Below, piece after piece: positions 22,743 through 36,578 of a stretch of 64,000 nt of DNA. How positions within the stretch are numbered: position 1 is the stretch's first letter; each line of letters opens with the position of its first letter. This stretch comes from Glebionis coronaria (lineage: Eukaryota > Streptophyta > Magnoliopsida > Asterales > Asteraceae), in contig CM046876.1 of NCBI GenBank assembly GCA_025667525.1, positions 530,884,538 to 530,948,537 on the forward strand. The letters are read 5' to 3'. A program made the translations under genes and the position numbers. Under the pieces are notes generated by a model, which made no database searches, was not told where the DNA came from, and worked only from the letters and a program-made list of their open reading frames with translations.

Positions 22743-25700
22743 TGTGACAATCCGTCAATTTATGGTTGATATTTTATTCTCAATATTTATTTGAAAACAT
22801 TATTTTAATGTTACAATATGAACTCACTTATTTTTGGGAAGAAATTTGGATTTACGTCTTGAAGTAGCATCGACTACGTCTAAACCGGAGGATTCAACGT
22901 TACGTGCTTACGTTTACATACACCGTCCTTGGTGACAGTCCGACATTTCAGAAAATAAATTTATCCGTGAATATTATTTTGGAGTTTTAAATTTGTGTTG
23001 GTTCATAAACTCACAAATTTACGAGAAGAGATTGACTTACGATTTTATTTTAACGTCCTTTACGACTAAACCGGAAACCTTAGGATTACGTATGTACGTT
23101 TTTGAACTCCGTTTTTGATGAGACAATTTTTATTGGATTCGTTTTCTGACGTTGATTCATAATTTATAAAAACGTTTTTCGTAAAACGACCCGAGGACAC
23201 GCAAATCGAGAAAACTAGAATCGAGGAGTACCCGTAAATAATTGGGGATGAGACAAAATAACTTTTGCCCCACCCCCATATATGGGACGTCCAACATCAA
23301 GCTACAAAACACCAAATAGGTGTCAAATTTTAAACATAAAGCTTACACTTGTAAGCTAAGCTTACAAGTGAAGCTACTTCCAACTAGCAAATACCATTAA
23401 CTCTATTTGAACCATGCAAAACAACTTCATTTTCTCCTCCCTCTCTCTAAAAATGCCGACCCATATCTCCCCTTAAACCACCACTTTTGATCAAAATCAA
23501 CCACAAAATCTCATGTTATTCATACACATGTTGATGCCCTCTTGAAGCTCTCTTGAATGGTGGTGATTATAACATCCATGGAGGAGTTTCCTTGGTGTCT
23601 TGGGGCTGATTTTCCACAAGGAGTTTATGAAGATTGGTGGTCATGAAGATGGTCTTGGTGCATCACAAGTTTCTCCATCAAAATCCATGTTTTGATCACA
23701 ACCTATCATCATGGTGGTATAAAGATTGTCCTCCTCATCTTCTTGTTATTTTGATTATGTAAACATGTATTTTATTTCCTATTGTATATGTATATGATGA
23801 TTATATGATGATAAAAATGTTATGTGGGGATTTGTTGTTGATAAACAAGATTAAAAAGGTGAAAAACTATAAAGAACAAGGCTAAAATCTTGCTTAAAAA
23901 TGATGGCTGTATAAAACAGTAAAGAAACATGTCATGAACTGATAAAATGATGAAGTATAATTGATATACAGTAAGCTATGAGTCTTGTGCACATGTGAGA
24001 GTTGGCCATGCAATGGAATCATTGTAATGAGTGAGATATGATCAAAACAAGTTTAAGGTACAAATCTGAGTTCACTGTTTTGGACGATTTTTAGAAAATA
24101 CTTAGAAGATGATTCAACAGTAGCTATAGTAGAGTTAAATGGAGAACATATCATTTAGTTTATGTGATAAAAATTTGAGCTTCTATCTCCATATAGAACT
24201 CTAGATATGGCAGTTTTGGTGAAAGTGAAGATAAAAATGAGATTTTGGAAATTAAAGTATAATACTATTATATAAGCACTCAAAATTTAATAGTATAAAA
24301 TATAAATTAAAACCCACTAACTTATATAATACATTTTTATAAATATGTACAATGGTAAACAAGTAGACATTTTATAAAAATGGTAACTTGTTAAGTTTTA
24401 TAAGTTATAAAACTATAAACATGATTTTTACAACTTTTTCGGCTATTACCGTAAAATTAACGTTTTTACTAAATAAAACTTAGACGGTTGGACCCGTCTA
24501 ATGTAAACTTTATAAAACTTATATACTGATATATAAACATGTATAACAAGTAAAAACCGATAAGACCCGAACTATAGGACATACGGACGTTAACGGACTA
24601 AAATAACGTTATTGGACTAATAATACAACAAAAATGGACTAAAAACACTTATAAACTTATTTATTGGACTTAACCCTTTTAGGCCCAACTTGTAAAGTGT
24701 AGATACTGATAATATAAGTATAACAAGGATTAATACAAGTTAAGAACTTATAATAGGCTTATTGGACTTAAAACACGTAAATAGGTAAAACTAGTAAACT
24801 AGTATAAACGTTACCCACACATAACAATAAAATGAGTAAAAGAGAATATGTAACCCACTTGATCATCATATATATATAAAATCATCATATGTATACAAAA
24901 TTGTTATTTTTATAAAGTCATTGTACATGAGTCTAAGACGAATATTATTTGTCTAGGTTTCCGTGATTGAAGCACGTACCGTACGTCCGAATTGCCGATA
25001 ACCCACCTTCCCATATCAACGTGAGTTCATAGCCTCGCACTCTTTTAAATGTTTTTATAAATGTTTTATAAACCCGCGAGGGAGATAACATGTTAGTTTT
25101 TTATAAAATAGGACGCCATTTGTCCCGATTGTTTGTTTATTGATTTGGACCCGAATGATTGAATGACCCGATTGTATGACCCGATAAATGATTAATGGAC
25201 CCGATAGATAAAATTAAATGGATTATTAAAGTTAGGTTATGTCACTAAAAGTCCCATTAGCATGAATTGTGAACTACCGGGATTTGGTAGACGTTTGTGC
25301 ATATAATAGTACTATTTGGGGACGATCACCCCAGTTCGCGCCTTGACGGTTGATCCCCGTCGTGCCACATTGATTGGTAAGCGAATTTATGTATGAGAAG
25401 ATTTCCCTAGCGTGACCTTTGTGACGACACGCTACTTTAGATGGGCAAAATTGGTATCGGGTTAGCTACCCGTTGTTGGTTTAGTAAGGTAACAATGTCA
25501 TGCGGCTTATAATAATCCAAAACTAACGAAATACTATTAGACGCTCCGAATTACGATGTATTGCCGGACTAGCAATACAGGGTCATACTATTGATATTAT
25601 GTTTGTGTTTTGGTTTTCATAACCACATTCATATAACGGTTTTTATTTGACTTTATACAACGTCATAAGACGTATTGTATGATGTTTTTACGACATTGGC

Positions 25701-26177
25701 TCGTATAATGATTTTTAAGGCAAACGCCTATATTATGATTTTTGATGAAGATTTGTATAAAATGACTTTGGCTATTTTATGGCCTATTAAAATGATTTGT
25801 ACAAAAAGGATTTTCAATAATAATTTTATACTGATATTATATTGATGGATTTTATTAAACTCTAAGAATTCACTCGGCGTTATCGCTGACCTTTTCTTTT
25901 AACATGTTTTGTCTTAGGTACTTGAAGGTAATTCTCGGGAAGACGACAAGAATTCATGGCCCGCACTTAAACAATATTTTCCATTCAAATACTTTGTAAA
26001 ACTTTGTATGAATTATAATGACTTGGGACCGATGTAACTTTGATGTTTATGAATGGAAATGATTTATTATTAAACGACGCGATTTTTATGCGTTGTCTAT
26101 GATGTGAGTAATGTGCTATCCCGTAACACCAACGAGTATTCCGCTGTATTGAGTTGTATAAATTTGGGGGTGTTACA
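22743..26177 (+). repeat. 5' LTR of element B
   Basis: Begins TGTGACAATCCG and ends GGGTGTTACA. It contains CCCCATATATGGG at about 23274 as a weak promoter candidate, then a pyrimidine-rich leader. Inside are a GTGAGT donor (25021) and TGTCTTAG acceptor (ends 25917). Over the first 1.1 kb I counted about 20 substitutions against the 3' copy. Confidence 0.93.
25021..25917 (+). other. Putative LTR-internal intron, element B
   Basis: Donor AAC|GTGAGT and acceptor TTTTGTCTTAG|GTA bound 897 nt. The 3' LTR keeps both (33835-34726, 892 nt). The flanking words TCATAGCCTCGCAC and ACCCGCGAGGGAGATA align with those of A and D. The acceptor has a good pyrimidine tract. Splicing is inferred. Confidence 0.45.
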
Positions 26178-26180
26178 GTT

Positions 26181-26192
26181 TGGTACCAGAGC
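26181..26192 (+). other. Primer-binding site, element B
   Basis: TGGTACCAGAGC differs at one base from the usual initiator-Met PBS (TGGTATCAGAGC) and sits three bases after the LTR. Confidence 0.8.
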
Positions 26193-28850
26193 TCTCGTTA
26201 TAGAGAACGAAAGATTTTTAAAACTAAGGTTTTGAATAAAACATTTCAAAATCTTTTAACTATAAACATTTTTCTAAAAATGTCTAAAAATCTTTTGACT
26301 ATAACGGTGCCGAAGAATTCCCGAGTTACCGACAAGGCCAGACCGAGAAGTGTTATTTTAATATATATATAACTTGGATTATATATATATGATGTAATTT
26401 TTTTTACATGATTGTTTGATGATTATTTTGATTTTTATACGAGATATTTATACGACGTAGATTGTCACAAGTAACCCTAAATCCCATAGTAAATTAATCG
26501 AAGCTATTCTCGTAGGAATTCTAGCTATCCTAGATCTAAACCAAGTTGTGGATATTTATGATCCCAACAAATGGTTGATACTCGTAGGAATGTTGTTATT
26601 AGTTGATTGCGATATTGAAAAAGAATTGGCGAGATTAATCTGATATCAATGTCATGACGATCTTTCTATATAGAGTGGAGTTTGACAAAACATTACCACC
26701 TAGAAAGATGTCATCTGATTCGTTGTCATCCAATTCTTAAATTTGAAATCGAAAGGGTGAATGTTGCACTTGAGGCTGTCATTGGAACCATTACCCAAAA
26801 GCCTCATGCCACTAATACCTTTCTGAGAAGTCTAATTGAATGTGTGAGTCATTTAATACTGGTGACTCATTTAATAATTGTTGTTATAAGAGCTATAGGA
26901 TTGGAAATTAAGTGTTGATCATATCGAGCTTTTATTGCCCTTTCAAGGTTTATAAATAAGATTGAAAGTATTAGAATATGAGGTAGGATATTGAATTGAG
27001 TATAAGTTGATTGAAACTTGAATAAAGTAAAACTAAACTTGTATGGAATATAAGATTGTTAAGAGGAAGTCGTTAAGTCCTGTGATTGAATTATAAGGTT
27101 TTGATTGATTGATAGTTCGTGTTAAGGGTTGTTCCTAGACCATTGTCCACTAACGAGGATGCCCAGTGTCCAAGAAATAAATTGAAGAAATCTTCTTCTG
27201 AACTGGGACCGATGGATCTTCCCGGACATGTGGAACACCTAATGACTCTTGTAGATTAGTATTCATTGTGGTATCTTTTAAGAATCCCTAACTTAACTGA
27301 GATATCAGTTGGTAGGATGAGTTTTGAGAATTGTATGACATAGTGACACGTAATGTGTTACGGTACAATTTTGACTTGTTTGTGATTAATAAAAAGACTA
27401 CCTTTGATTGCTAAATTCTACATGTATCGATGTTATCTATCTTTTATTGCTTCATCCTAATGTTCTCACTAGTGATGCAACCATTGAACAAGTACTCATC
27501 TTGAATTGAGTTACGTTGTGGATTATTCTTTTGAGTGCCATCGAGATCATGAACCTCATGATTTCTTGGCTAAGCTCATTTCCTATCATATTATAGTTAG
27601 TTATTGGTGAACCACTCTTCATCACTCTTTTGCAGATCACTAATTGTTTTTATAAGATAAAACAGTATCCATTGAGAAAAATTGAATTTTCATTACTATA
27701 AGGATTATTCAAAGTGAGATTTATAAGTGATTGTTATCGAAATGAAGTTGTTTATGAGACACTTTGGAAACTTAATTATTTCCATAACAAAGAAAACCTT
27801 TGTAAATATATTTTTGATTCTTATTTAAGGATTAAGCATGAAAATGTTTTTTTATAAACATGATGATAAAATTTTGACGAACTGAGTATTGCGTCGTTAA
27901 TCTTGAAATTGTATATAGTTGCGCGCCTACATACAATTTGGAATGGACCATGCAAGACTGATTAGTAGTCACCATAAAACTAATGAATAAACACTAAATT
28001 TTCTTTGAAGATCGTGAAAGATTAAAATTTATGAGATCTGCAAGAAGTGAAAAATAAGGACATAGTGTTAGGGACACCTACATATGTGCCTGTAGCATCT
28101 ATTCTTCTGAGTTGAATTTACTCATCTGTGGAAATTGTCTTATTTGACAATTGACAATTCTTTCTTGTCCAATTATTCCGTAGTAAGATTCTTAGGAAAA
28201 GTATCCGATTACCGAGTGTTGATACCCGACTGGATGTATTGACATTCTTATCATTTCTTATGATTTGATTTCATTTGAATGACCTGGGTAACGATCCGAG
28301 GAGCTTTCGAATGCGTACTCAAATTATGAAAACATAGGATATATTCATATTCATTAAATGTTTTCGTCTGTATCTGATTTGAAATTCTATCGCGTAGATT
28401 ATGCGTTGACCTTACTCTTCTTAAGGGTAATTATGTCTCCATATATCCTTGAACTTGTGAAGGATTATGAGTTATTATTAGTCTTTTGAGAAGTTCACAT
28501 CTTATCAACGGCAATGCAACTGGAAAGTTGATAGTGCCAGTAGAATGGATTGATTGATTATGACATGACGACATTGTCTTAATTAATGGGAACTCGAGTA
28601 GAATTCCCCTAAAAGATAAGATGTTGATTATCAAAAGTGATCTAAATAATTCTTGATGGATGATTTTATCCTGCATTTAGACTTGAAATTATACTGTGAA
28701 TGGTTGTGAATTAGTTATAGATATTGTAATCTAGAAGAACCTAATATGAATTTATTAAAAGATGTTTCTATTATCTGAAACTTTAGGAGGTATTTGTTGG
28801 TAAATTACCTAGACTTTCGCCATTAAGGCAAGTTAAATTTGGTATTGATT
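26193..28850 (+). other. Left interior of element B, no recognisable coding
   Basis: The position corresponds to gag and protease in element A, but no Gag core, zinc knuckle or protease motif is visible and all ORFs are under about 85 codons. A 30-codon start (MSKNLLTITVPKN) at 26280 is too short to interpret. Confidence 0.5.
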
Positions 28851-28989
28851 ATATTCTCTGTGTTTCACCTGTGGCTTGTGCACTACACGTCAGCACCATC
28901 TAAATTAAAGGAATTACCGTACAACTAAGACAGTTGTCGGAGAAAGATTTTATTATACCAAGCCTGTCATCATGAAGAGCTATGGTGTT

Positions 28990-29345
28990 ATCATTCCTTA
29001 TATTTATAGATTATTGTGAACTGAGTAAATTGACAGTCGAAAACGATATCCATAACTCGAAATGGAAGATTTGTTCGATCATTTACAAGGTTCTAGCGTA
29101 TGTTTTAAAGATTTGATTCACGGCATGGTTATCATCAACTTCGCGTCCGCGATAAAGATTATCTATTCCAATCACTACATCCGGTACTTGTAATGAACAT
29201 TATGAGTTTCACGTGATGTCGTTTGGATTGACCAATGCACATGTAGCATTCATAAATTTGGTGAATCACGTGTGTAGGCTGTAATTTAATAAATTCATGC
29301 TCGTGATCATTAAGGACTATTTGTTTGTTTATAAGAATAAGAAGG
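28990..29345 (+). pseudogene. Reverse transcriptase remnant, element B
   Basis: In several frames the text follows gypsy RT. ELSKLTVENDI begins near 29017; VMSFGLTNAHVAFINLVNHV runs about 29214-29277; then NKFMLVIIKDYLFVYKNKKE sits where the catalytic box belongs. The first aspartate of the usual FIDD has become Lys (IIKD at about 29305-29320). Frame changes and stops separate the pieces. The copy cannot encode an active enzyme. Confidence 0.75.
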
Positions 29346-30459
29346 AGTTAATAATTAGTTATAGACTGCCCTAAATTGGCCGAAAAATTAAAAATTGTAC
29401 CTTGAATATTTAATATAAGACTTAAGACTTAATACTTTACATGATTTAACCATGTGATTAATAGATAATGGAATATAAATTGACTCTTCAAAAATTAGAA
29501 GTCATTTAAGACTTTGGGTTATACTAAAAAGAAAGTGCAAATATGTTTTGACAAATGTTTTAACAAAGGATTTTTAAGGGATTATTCCCTTATACACAAA
29601 CCATTTAACTAAACTTCTGTAGGGGTAAATGTTTGTGTATACTTCTAAACAACCTAAGAAGAATTAAGGAAACTATATAACTTATTACTTGAAATTCGAA
29701 ACGAAAAATTTTGCTTTTCAAACTAAGAAAACTTTGACCAAAGTATAAACAAAGATTTTTCGAACAATTACGGATCTTATTAAATATTTTGGATAAATCA
29801 ACAAAAATCTTGTAATGAAATTCAAATTTATTTTGAACATTTTATATAATTGGTCGAACTAAGGAATTTAAAATCTTTACGTTTACATTTCATAAAAATT
29901 GAATATTTATTATTTAATTAGTTGTAATAATTATCGACGCTTCAAACGTCGGAATAAGCAAAACTGATAAAAATGATAGTTGAGAAGAAACTAAAACTTA
30001 GAAAATATGAAGAAAGAAATTATGAGTGAATTTTAGACATGATAATTATTTCATCAGGAAAGGTGAACGTAATTACTGACGCATAATATAGAAAGGATAA
30101 AGAATCAATTGGGACATGTTCCTTAATAATGAAGGTGCAAAATAAATTACTGAACATTTTTAGAAATAAACGATGTTTGTAAAAAGGATAATATAGATAA
30201 TAAATGGAGTTCGCGTCTAATGTGAACCATTAAAATTGAGAAGCCAATAGCGTTAAATGTATAAAAGGCCACTTGTGGTTGTCTAAATATGGAGATTGTG
30301 AGATATAGTTATGTTGGAATTTGTAAGTATAAGTATTATATTTATGTAATTTATGACTAGAAGTATCTTTGTCTAAAGAAGTTGTACTGATGGCAATTAT
30401 GAAGGCAGACATCGCCTCATACATTAGTAAACGTCTAGCTATTGCAAAGGTCATCATCT
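29346..30459 (+). other. Element B interior between RT and integrase remnants
   Basis: AT-rich with no surviving RNase H motif that I can read. The position matches RNase H and the integrase N-terminus in related elements. Confidence 0.4.
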
Positions 30460-30700
30460 GAATTTGATTCGATTTGGGTCATCGTCGACAGACTGACCAA
30501 ATCTGCTAATATCATTCCCGTTAATGATAAATGCAAAAGAGTTATGTATACATAGCGTGCCTGTATCGAACATCTTTATCAAGATCCTCGCTTCGGATCG
30601 AATTTCTAGAGAATTGCTCAGAAGTCGTTGGGAACGAACCTTGATGAGAGTACTGTTTACCACCCCAATCGAAGGGACGAGGTAAAGTAACGATACAAAG
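30460..30700 (+). pseudogene. Integrase core remnant, element B
   Basis: [16 protein letters not shown] (about 30468-30515) matches the integrase core of element A, followed by SVPVSNIF and a fragment ASDRIS around the second catalytic Asp. Then VYHPNRRDEVK is read in another frame near 30655. At least two frameshifts are needed to connect them. Confidence 0.7.
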
Positions 30701-31424
30701 TAATATAAGTGTTGTTTTATGTTTGAATGAATGACCTTTAGTAATAAACCGTATAATCGTTTTCCTTTGGAAGGATTATCATTGATAATCATCGTATTAG
30801 GATTGAGATCGAATCTTGTTAGGATCTAAATATTAGAGCATCTGTAAGCAAAAGTTGAGATGAAGACACCTGACATACACCCATTGTGAGTTGGACATGT
30901 CTTTTAGGTTTAAGGTTTCCTATGATGGTGAACCTAACCTTACAAAATACCTGACCCGCGAGATCTGAAATGATTGTTGAAATTAGGATTTGATTATTGA
31001 CTGCCGGTAGTGGGCAAGAGGTTATGTGAATATGAAATGTAGATCTTGAAGTGCCAAATGGGTAGCGAAGTTATGCCACAATTTTTAACCTTGGAAAAAA
31101 ATGAATTCATGATCTGACAAATCATGGGATATAAGTCCCCGTTGTATGGGACCATTGAGATGATGTAAAAGTTGGGATTGAAAGGCATATAAGCTGGATC
31201 TACCCTAGGACTTCAAGAACTGCGTGAATTATGTTTCATAAATCGAACTTGATGGAATATCTATCAAGTGAAAATCTGATTGTTCTTAGTAAATCTTAGA
31301 TCGGCGAAAAGTTGCATTCATCAGAAACCCGTGAACATCATGGATAGAGAAAGTAAGTCAACATTTAGCCTGATCTTATTCCCGTAGTTATGTTTGATGA
31401 AACTCGCGTATTATAATGGATTAC

Positions 31425-31490
31425 ACTTGTGAGAAAAGACCGAATGTGGAGGAAATACCCACATGGCTTTAACTCTATAAGAAGCGAATA
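31425..31490 (+). pseudogene. Chromodomain remnant, element B
   Basis: VRKDRMWRKYPHGF near 31428-31470 corresponds to the last strand and helix of the group II chromodomain (compare KDKYPHLF in element A). It lies about 70 bp before the 3' LTR, the expected place. Confidence 0.6.
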
Positions 31491-31540
31491 GTAAGGTAAG
31501 ATGATCTTTGAGGACAAAGATCCTGTTTAGGGGTAAATGC

Positions 31541-34500
31541 TGTGACAATCCGTCAATTTATGGTTGATATTTTATTCTCAATATTTATTTGAAAACATTA
31601 TTTTAATGTTACAATATGAACTCACTTATTTTTGGGAAGAAATTTGGATTTACGTCTTGAAGTAGCATCGACTACGTCTAAACCGGAGGATTCAACGTTA
31701 CGTGCTTACGTTTACATACACCGTCCTTGGTGACAGTCCGACATTTCAGAAAATAAATTTATCCGTGAATATTATTTTGGAGTTTTAAATTTGTGTTGGT
31801 TCATAAACTTACAAATTTACGAGAAGAGATTAGGACTTACGATTTTATTTTAACGTCCTTTACGACTAAACCGGAAACCTTAGGATTACGTATTTACGTT
31901 TTTGAACTTCGTTTTTGATGAGACAATTTTTATTGGATTTGTTTTGTGACGTTGATTCATAATTTATAAAAACGTTTTTCGTAAAACGATCCGAGGACAC
32001 GCAAATCGAGAAAACTAGAATCGAGGAGTACCCGTAAATAATTGGGGATGAGACAAAATAACTTTTGCCCCACCCCCATATATGGGACGTCCAACATCAA
32101 GCTACAACACACCAAATAGGTGTCAAATTTTAAACATAAAGCTTACACTTCTAAGCTAAGCTTACAAGTGAAGCTACTTCCAACTAGCTAAACAACTAGC
32201 AAATACCATTCACTCCATTTGAACCATGCAAAACAAATTCATTTTCTCCTCCCTCTCTCTAAAAATGCCGTCCCATATCTCCCCTTAAACCACCACCTTT
32301 GATCAAAATCAACCACCAAATCTCATGTTATTCATACACATGTTGATGCCCTATTGAAGCTCTCTTGAATGGTGGTGATTATAACATCCATGGAGGAGTT
32401 TTCTTGGTGTCTTGGGGCTGATTTTCCACAAGGAGTTTATGAAGATTGGTGGTCATGAAGATGGTCTTGGTGCATCACAAGTTTCTCCATCAAAATCCAT
32501 GTTTTGATCACAACCTACATCATCATGGTGGTATAAAGATTGTCCTCCTCATATTCTTGTTATTTTGATTATGTAAACATGTATTTTATTCCCTATTGTA
32601 TATTTATATGATGATTATATGATGATAAAAATGCTATGTGGGGATTTGTTGTTGATAAACATGATTAAAAAGGTGAAAAACTATAAAGAACAAGGCTAAA
32701 ATCTTGCTTAAAAATGATGGCTGTATAAAACAGTAAAGAAACATGTCATGAACTGATAAAATGATGAAGTAGAATTGATATACAGTAAGCTATGAGTCTT
32801 GTGCACATGTGAGAGTTGGCCATGCAATGGAATCATTGTAATGAGTGAGATATGATCAAAACAAGTTTAAGGTACAAATCTGAGTTCACTGTTTTGGACG
32901 ATTTTTAGAAAATACTTAGAAGATGATTCAACAGTAGCTATAGAAGAGTTAAATGGAGCACATATCATTTAGTTTGTGTGATAAAAATTTGAGCTTCTAT
33001 CTCCATATAAAACTCTAGATATGGCAGTTTTGGTGAAAGTGAAGATAAAAATCAGATTTTGGAAATTAAAGTATAATACTATTATATAAGCACTCAAAAT
33101 TTAATAGTATAAAATATAAATTAAAACCCACTAACTTATAAAATACATTTATATAAATATGTACAATGGTAAACAAGTAGACATTTTATAAAAATGGTAA
33201 CTTGTTAAGTTTTATAAGTTATAAAACTATAAACATGATTTTTACAACTTTTTCGGCTATTACCGTAAAATTAACGTTTTTGCTAAATAAAAATTAGACG
33301 GTTGGACCCGTCTAATGTAAACTTTATAAAACTTATATACTGATATATAAACATGTATAACAAGTAAAAATCGATAAGACCCGAACTATAGGACATACGG
33401 ACGTTAACGGAATAAAATAACGTTATTGGACTAATAATACAACAAAAATGGACTAAAAACACTTATAAACTTATTTATTGGACTTAACCCTTTTAGGCCC
33501 AACTTGTAAAGTGTAGATACTGATAATATAAGTATAACAAGGATTAATACAAGTTAAGAACTTATAATAGGCTTATTGGACTTAAACACGTAAATAGGTA
33601 AAACTAGTAAACTAGTATAAACGTTACCGACACATAACAATAAAATGAGTAAAAGAGAATATGTAAACCCACTTGATAATCATATATATATAAAATCATC
33701 ATATGTATACAAAATTTTTATTTTTATGAAGTCATTGGACATGAGTCTAAGACGAATATTATTTTTCTAGGTTTCCGTGATTGAAGCACGTACCGTACGT
33801 CCGAATTGCCGATAACCCGCCTTCCCATATCAACGTGAGTTCATAGCCTCACACTCTTTTAAATGTCTTTATAAATGTTTTATAAACCCGCGAGGGAGAT
33901 AACATGTTAGTTTTTTATAAAATAGGACGCCATTTGTCCCGATTGTTTGTTTATTGATTTGGACCCGAATGATTGAATGACCCGATTGTATGACCCGATA
34001 AATAATTAATGGACCCGATAGATGAAATTAAATGGATTATTAAAGTTAGGTTATGTCACTAAAAGTCCCATAGCATGAGTTGTGAACTACCAGGATTTGG
34101 TAGACGCTTGTGCATATAATAGTACTATTTGGGGACGATCACCCCAGTTCGCGCCTTGACGGTTGATCCCCGTCGTGCCACATTGATTGGTAAGCAAATT
34201 TATGTATGAGAAGATTTCCATAGCGTGACCTTTGTGACGACACGCTACTTTAGATGGGCAAAATTGGTATCGGGTTAGCTACCCGTTGTTGGTTTAGTAA
34301 GGTAACAATGTCAAGCGGCTTATAATAATCCAAAACTAACGAAATACTATTAGACGCTCCGAATTACGATGTATTGCCGGACTAGCAATACAGGGTCATA
34401 TGATATTATGTTTGTGTTTTGGTTTTCATAACCACATTCATATAACGGTTTTTATTTGACTTTATACAACGTCATAAGACGTATTGTATGATGTTTTTAC

Positions 34501-34986
34501 GACATTGGCTCGTATAATGATTTTTAAGGCAAACGCCTATATTATGATTTTTGATGAAGATTTGTATAAAATGACTTTGGCTATTTTATGGCCTATTAAA
34601 ATGATTTGTACAAAAAGGATTTTCAGTAATAATTTTATACTGATATTATATTGATGGATTTTATTAAACTCTAAGAATTCACTCGGCGTTATCGCTGACC
34701 TTTTCTTTTAACATGTTTTGTCTTAGGTACTTGAAGGTAATTCTCGGGAAGACGACAAGAATTCATGGCCCGCACTTAAACAATATTTTCCATTCAAATA
34801 CTTTGTAAAACTTTGTATGAATTATAATGACTTGGGACCGATGTAACTTTGATGTTTATGAATGGAAATGATTTATTATTAAACGACGCGATTTTTATGC
34901 GTTGTCTATGATGTGAGTAATGTGCTATCCCGTAACACCAACGAGTCTTCCGCTGTATTGAGTTGTATAAATTTGGGGGTGTTACA
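31541..34986 (+). repeat. 3' LTR of element B
   Basis: Begins TGTGACAATCCG right after GGGGTAAATGC, a poor polypurine tract, and ends GGGTGTTACA. Differs from the 5' copy by scattered substitutions and small indels, including a 12-bp insertion-type difference near 32190 (AACTAGC duplicated). Confidence 0.93.
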
Positions 34987-36573
34987 TGTTTTGAATGATC
35001 GTGTACCGGGAGACGAGTATCGGCACTACAAATAGTTGTTGTCGATATTTGGATCGAATCTCGGGGACTCTAAATGGATGTTTTGTAATATGTAACCTAC
35101 TGATAATGAGGTGTTTATTTTATAGGTTGAGTTTATTTTAAAACCCGAGTGTCGGTTTTGTAAACGGAGTTTTTTAAATAAGTTAAAACGGTTGTATGAA
35201 AAATTAACGTAAATCTGTCCGGATTTTGTTGTTTGAAAATGAGTCGGGTAAAGTACTTTAAAAGTAATTTCATTTGATAAACTTGTAATAGGACTTTCTA
35301 TATATAGTAAGTTAGTTTATCGAGTCGTTTCATAAACGGTTGATGAGTTTAAAAGGGGTAAATAAGCTAGTACATGTAGTATGTACCGGCGGACTTTGTT
35401 AAAAGTATAAAATGGTAAAGTAAAAGTGTAGTAAAGTATAATGAAGTTATTTATATTGTTTTCTCTCGAGTTTATTGTGACTCTATGAGTTTGAGTTTGA
35501 TATTGTTATGTATGATTTATTTCTCGAGTCATTATTAATGAACGCGCCTTATTTGATAGGTAGAGGTTCTCGTGTTTGAAAGGCATCCATTATCATCGAC
35601 GATCATCTCGCTAGATCTCTTATACTAAGGTGAGTATAGCCTCGCTTTCTACTTGTTTTAATGATTTTAATACCCGCGAGGGGGATACATGCTATTTGAA
35701 AATAAAGGAACACAAGTCATGAGTAATTGTTGGACCCGAATGTTGCCTAAAGTTGATTTCATTGTATTGAGTAACTTGTTGCTAAAGACCCTAAATTCAT
35801 GAGCCGTTAACTATCTTCTGACTTGATGTTGTGAGTCGGGAATAGCCGCTTATTCTAACGATAGTACTACTGGGTTGACCACCCTATCTGAGACCAGGGC
35901 ATTACGTTGAGTAACCCGCTGGGAAGGATAATTTTACGTGAATAAGATTATGGTATTCTAGCAACTGATACCCTAGAGGGGCAATGGTTTTATTCTAGTC
36001 ATGCCGACATTTGGCGTAGGTGACTATTTGGTTAAGGGGTCGGTGTCATGAGCTTAAATACAATGTTTGTTTATTACTGCCTGGAATAATAGATTGTGTG
36101 TACGACAATTCTATAAATGATTATGATTTATTTTCTTCTTGTGTTCAAATGTGATTTGATAACCTATAGATTCGCTCAACATAATTGTTTACTCGTTTTA
36201 TGCATGTATTTCAGGTAATAGGAAGTGATGGAGCATGGAGCTTTGCTGTGGAGGTTGTGGCTTGGCTTTTGGAAGAATGTTGGTCTAAACTGTTTCTACC
36301 TTTTAATGTTGAACAATTTACTTTATGTTGATGTACTGTACTAAACTTGCTGGTTGTTGGTCGAGATCCATGGAGACAAAACGCTTTACTCTGGTGTCGT
36401 GTCAGTACACTTATGGGTTGAAATTTATGTTTTAGACCATTTATGAAAATCTTGTTTTTATTTATGTGTAAACGTCTCACTTTTGAGTCGTTCAATATAC
36501 CTTGTGTGATGATGCTTGTGTCTAGCACCCAATTGTGTATTTCCGCTGCGCAATGTAAATTGGGGGTGTTATA
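34987..36573 (+). repeat. 3' LTR of element A, right part
   Basis: Starts with the duplicated TGTTT and then continues the A LTR at TGAATGATCG. It ends GGGGTGTTATA and is followed by CTAAA, the right target duplication of A. Carries the second copy of the putative LTR intron (35630-36214). Confidence 0.93.
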
Positions 36574-36578
36574 CTAAA

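Larger units (their letters stand above)
22743..34986 (+). mobile_element. Element B: gypsy element with decayed interior, inserted in the 3' LTR of A
   Basis: 12.2 kb with LTRs of 3435 and 3446 bp, TG...CA ends, PBS, and a 5.4-kb interior. Target duplication TGTTT lies at 22738-22742 and 34987-34991. Removing B rejoins the LTR of A exactly. The interior has only scrambled pol fragments although the LTRs are about 98 percent alike, so B probably transposed using proteins supplied by another element. Chromodomain and RT fragments mark it as a Tekay-type chromovirus relative. Confidence 0.93.
12801..36573 (+). mobile_element. Element A: Tekay-type Ty3/gypsy chromovirus, split by element B
   Basis: Complete structure: 5' LTR, initiator-Met PBS, extra ORF, gag, protease, RT, RNase H, integrase, chromodomain, polypurine tract, 3' LTR. 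Flanking direct repeats CTAAA at 12796-12800 and 36574-36578 prove the boundaries. Element B (22743-34986) interrupts the 3' LTR. Without B the element is about 11.5 kb. Six in-frame stops and two frameshifts disable its proteins. LTRs end TG...TA rather than TG...CA. The lineage call rests on the C-terminal chromodomain and on RT motifs such as [17 protein letters not shown]. Confidence 0.92.
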
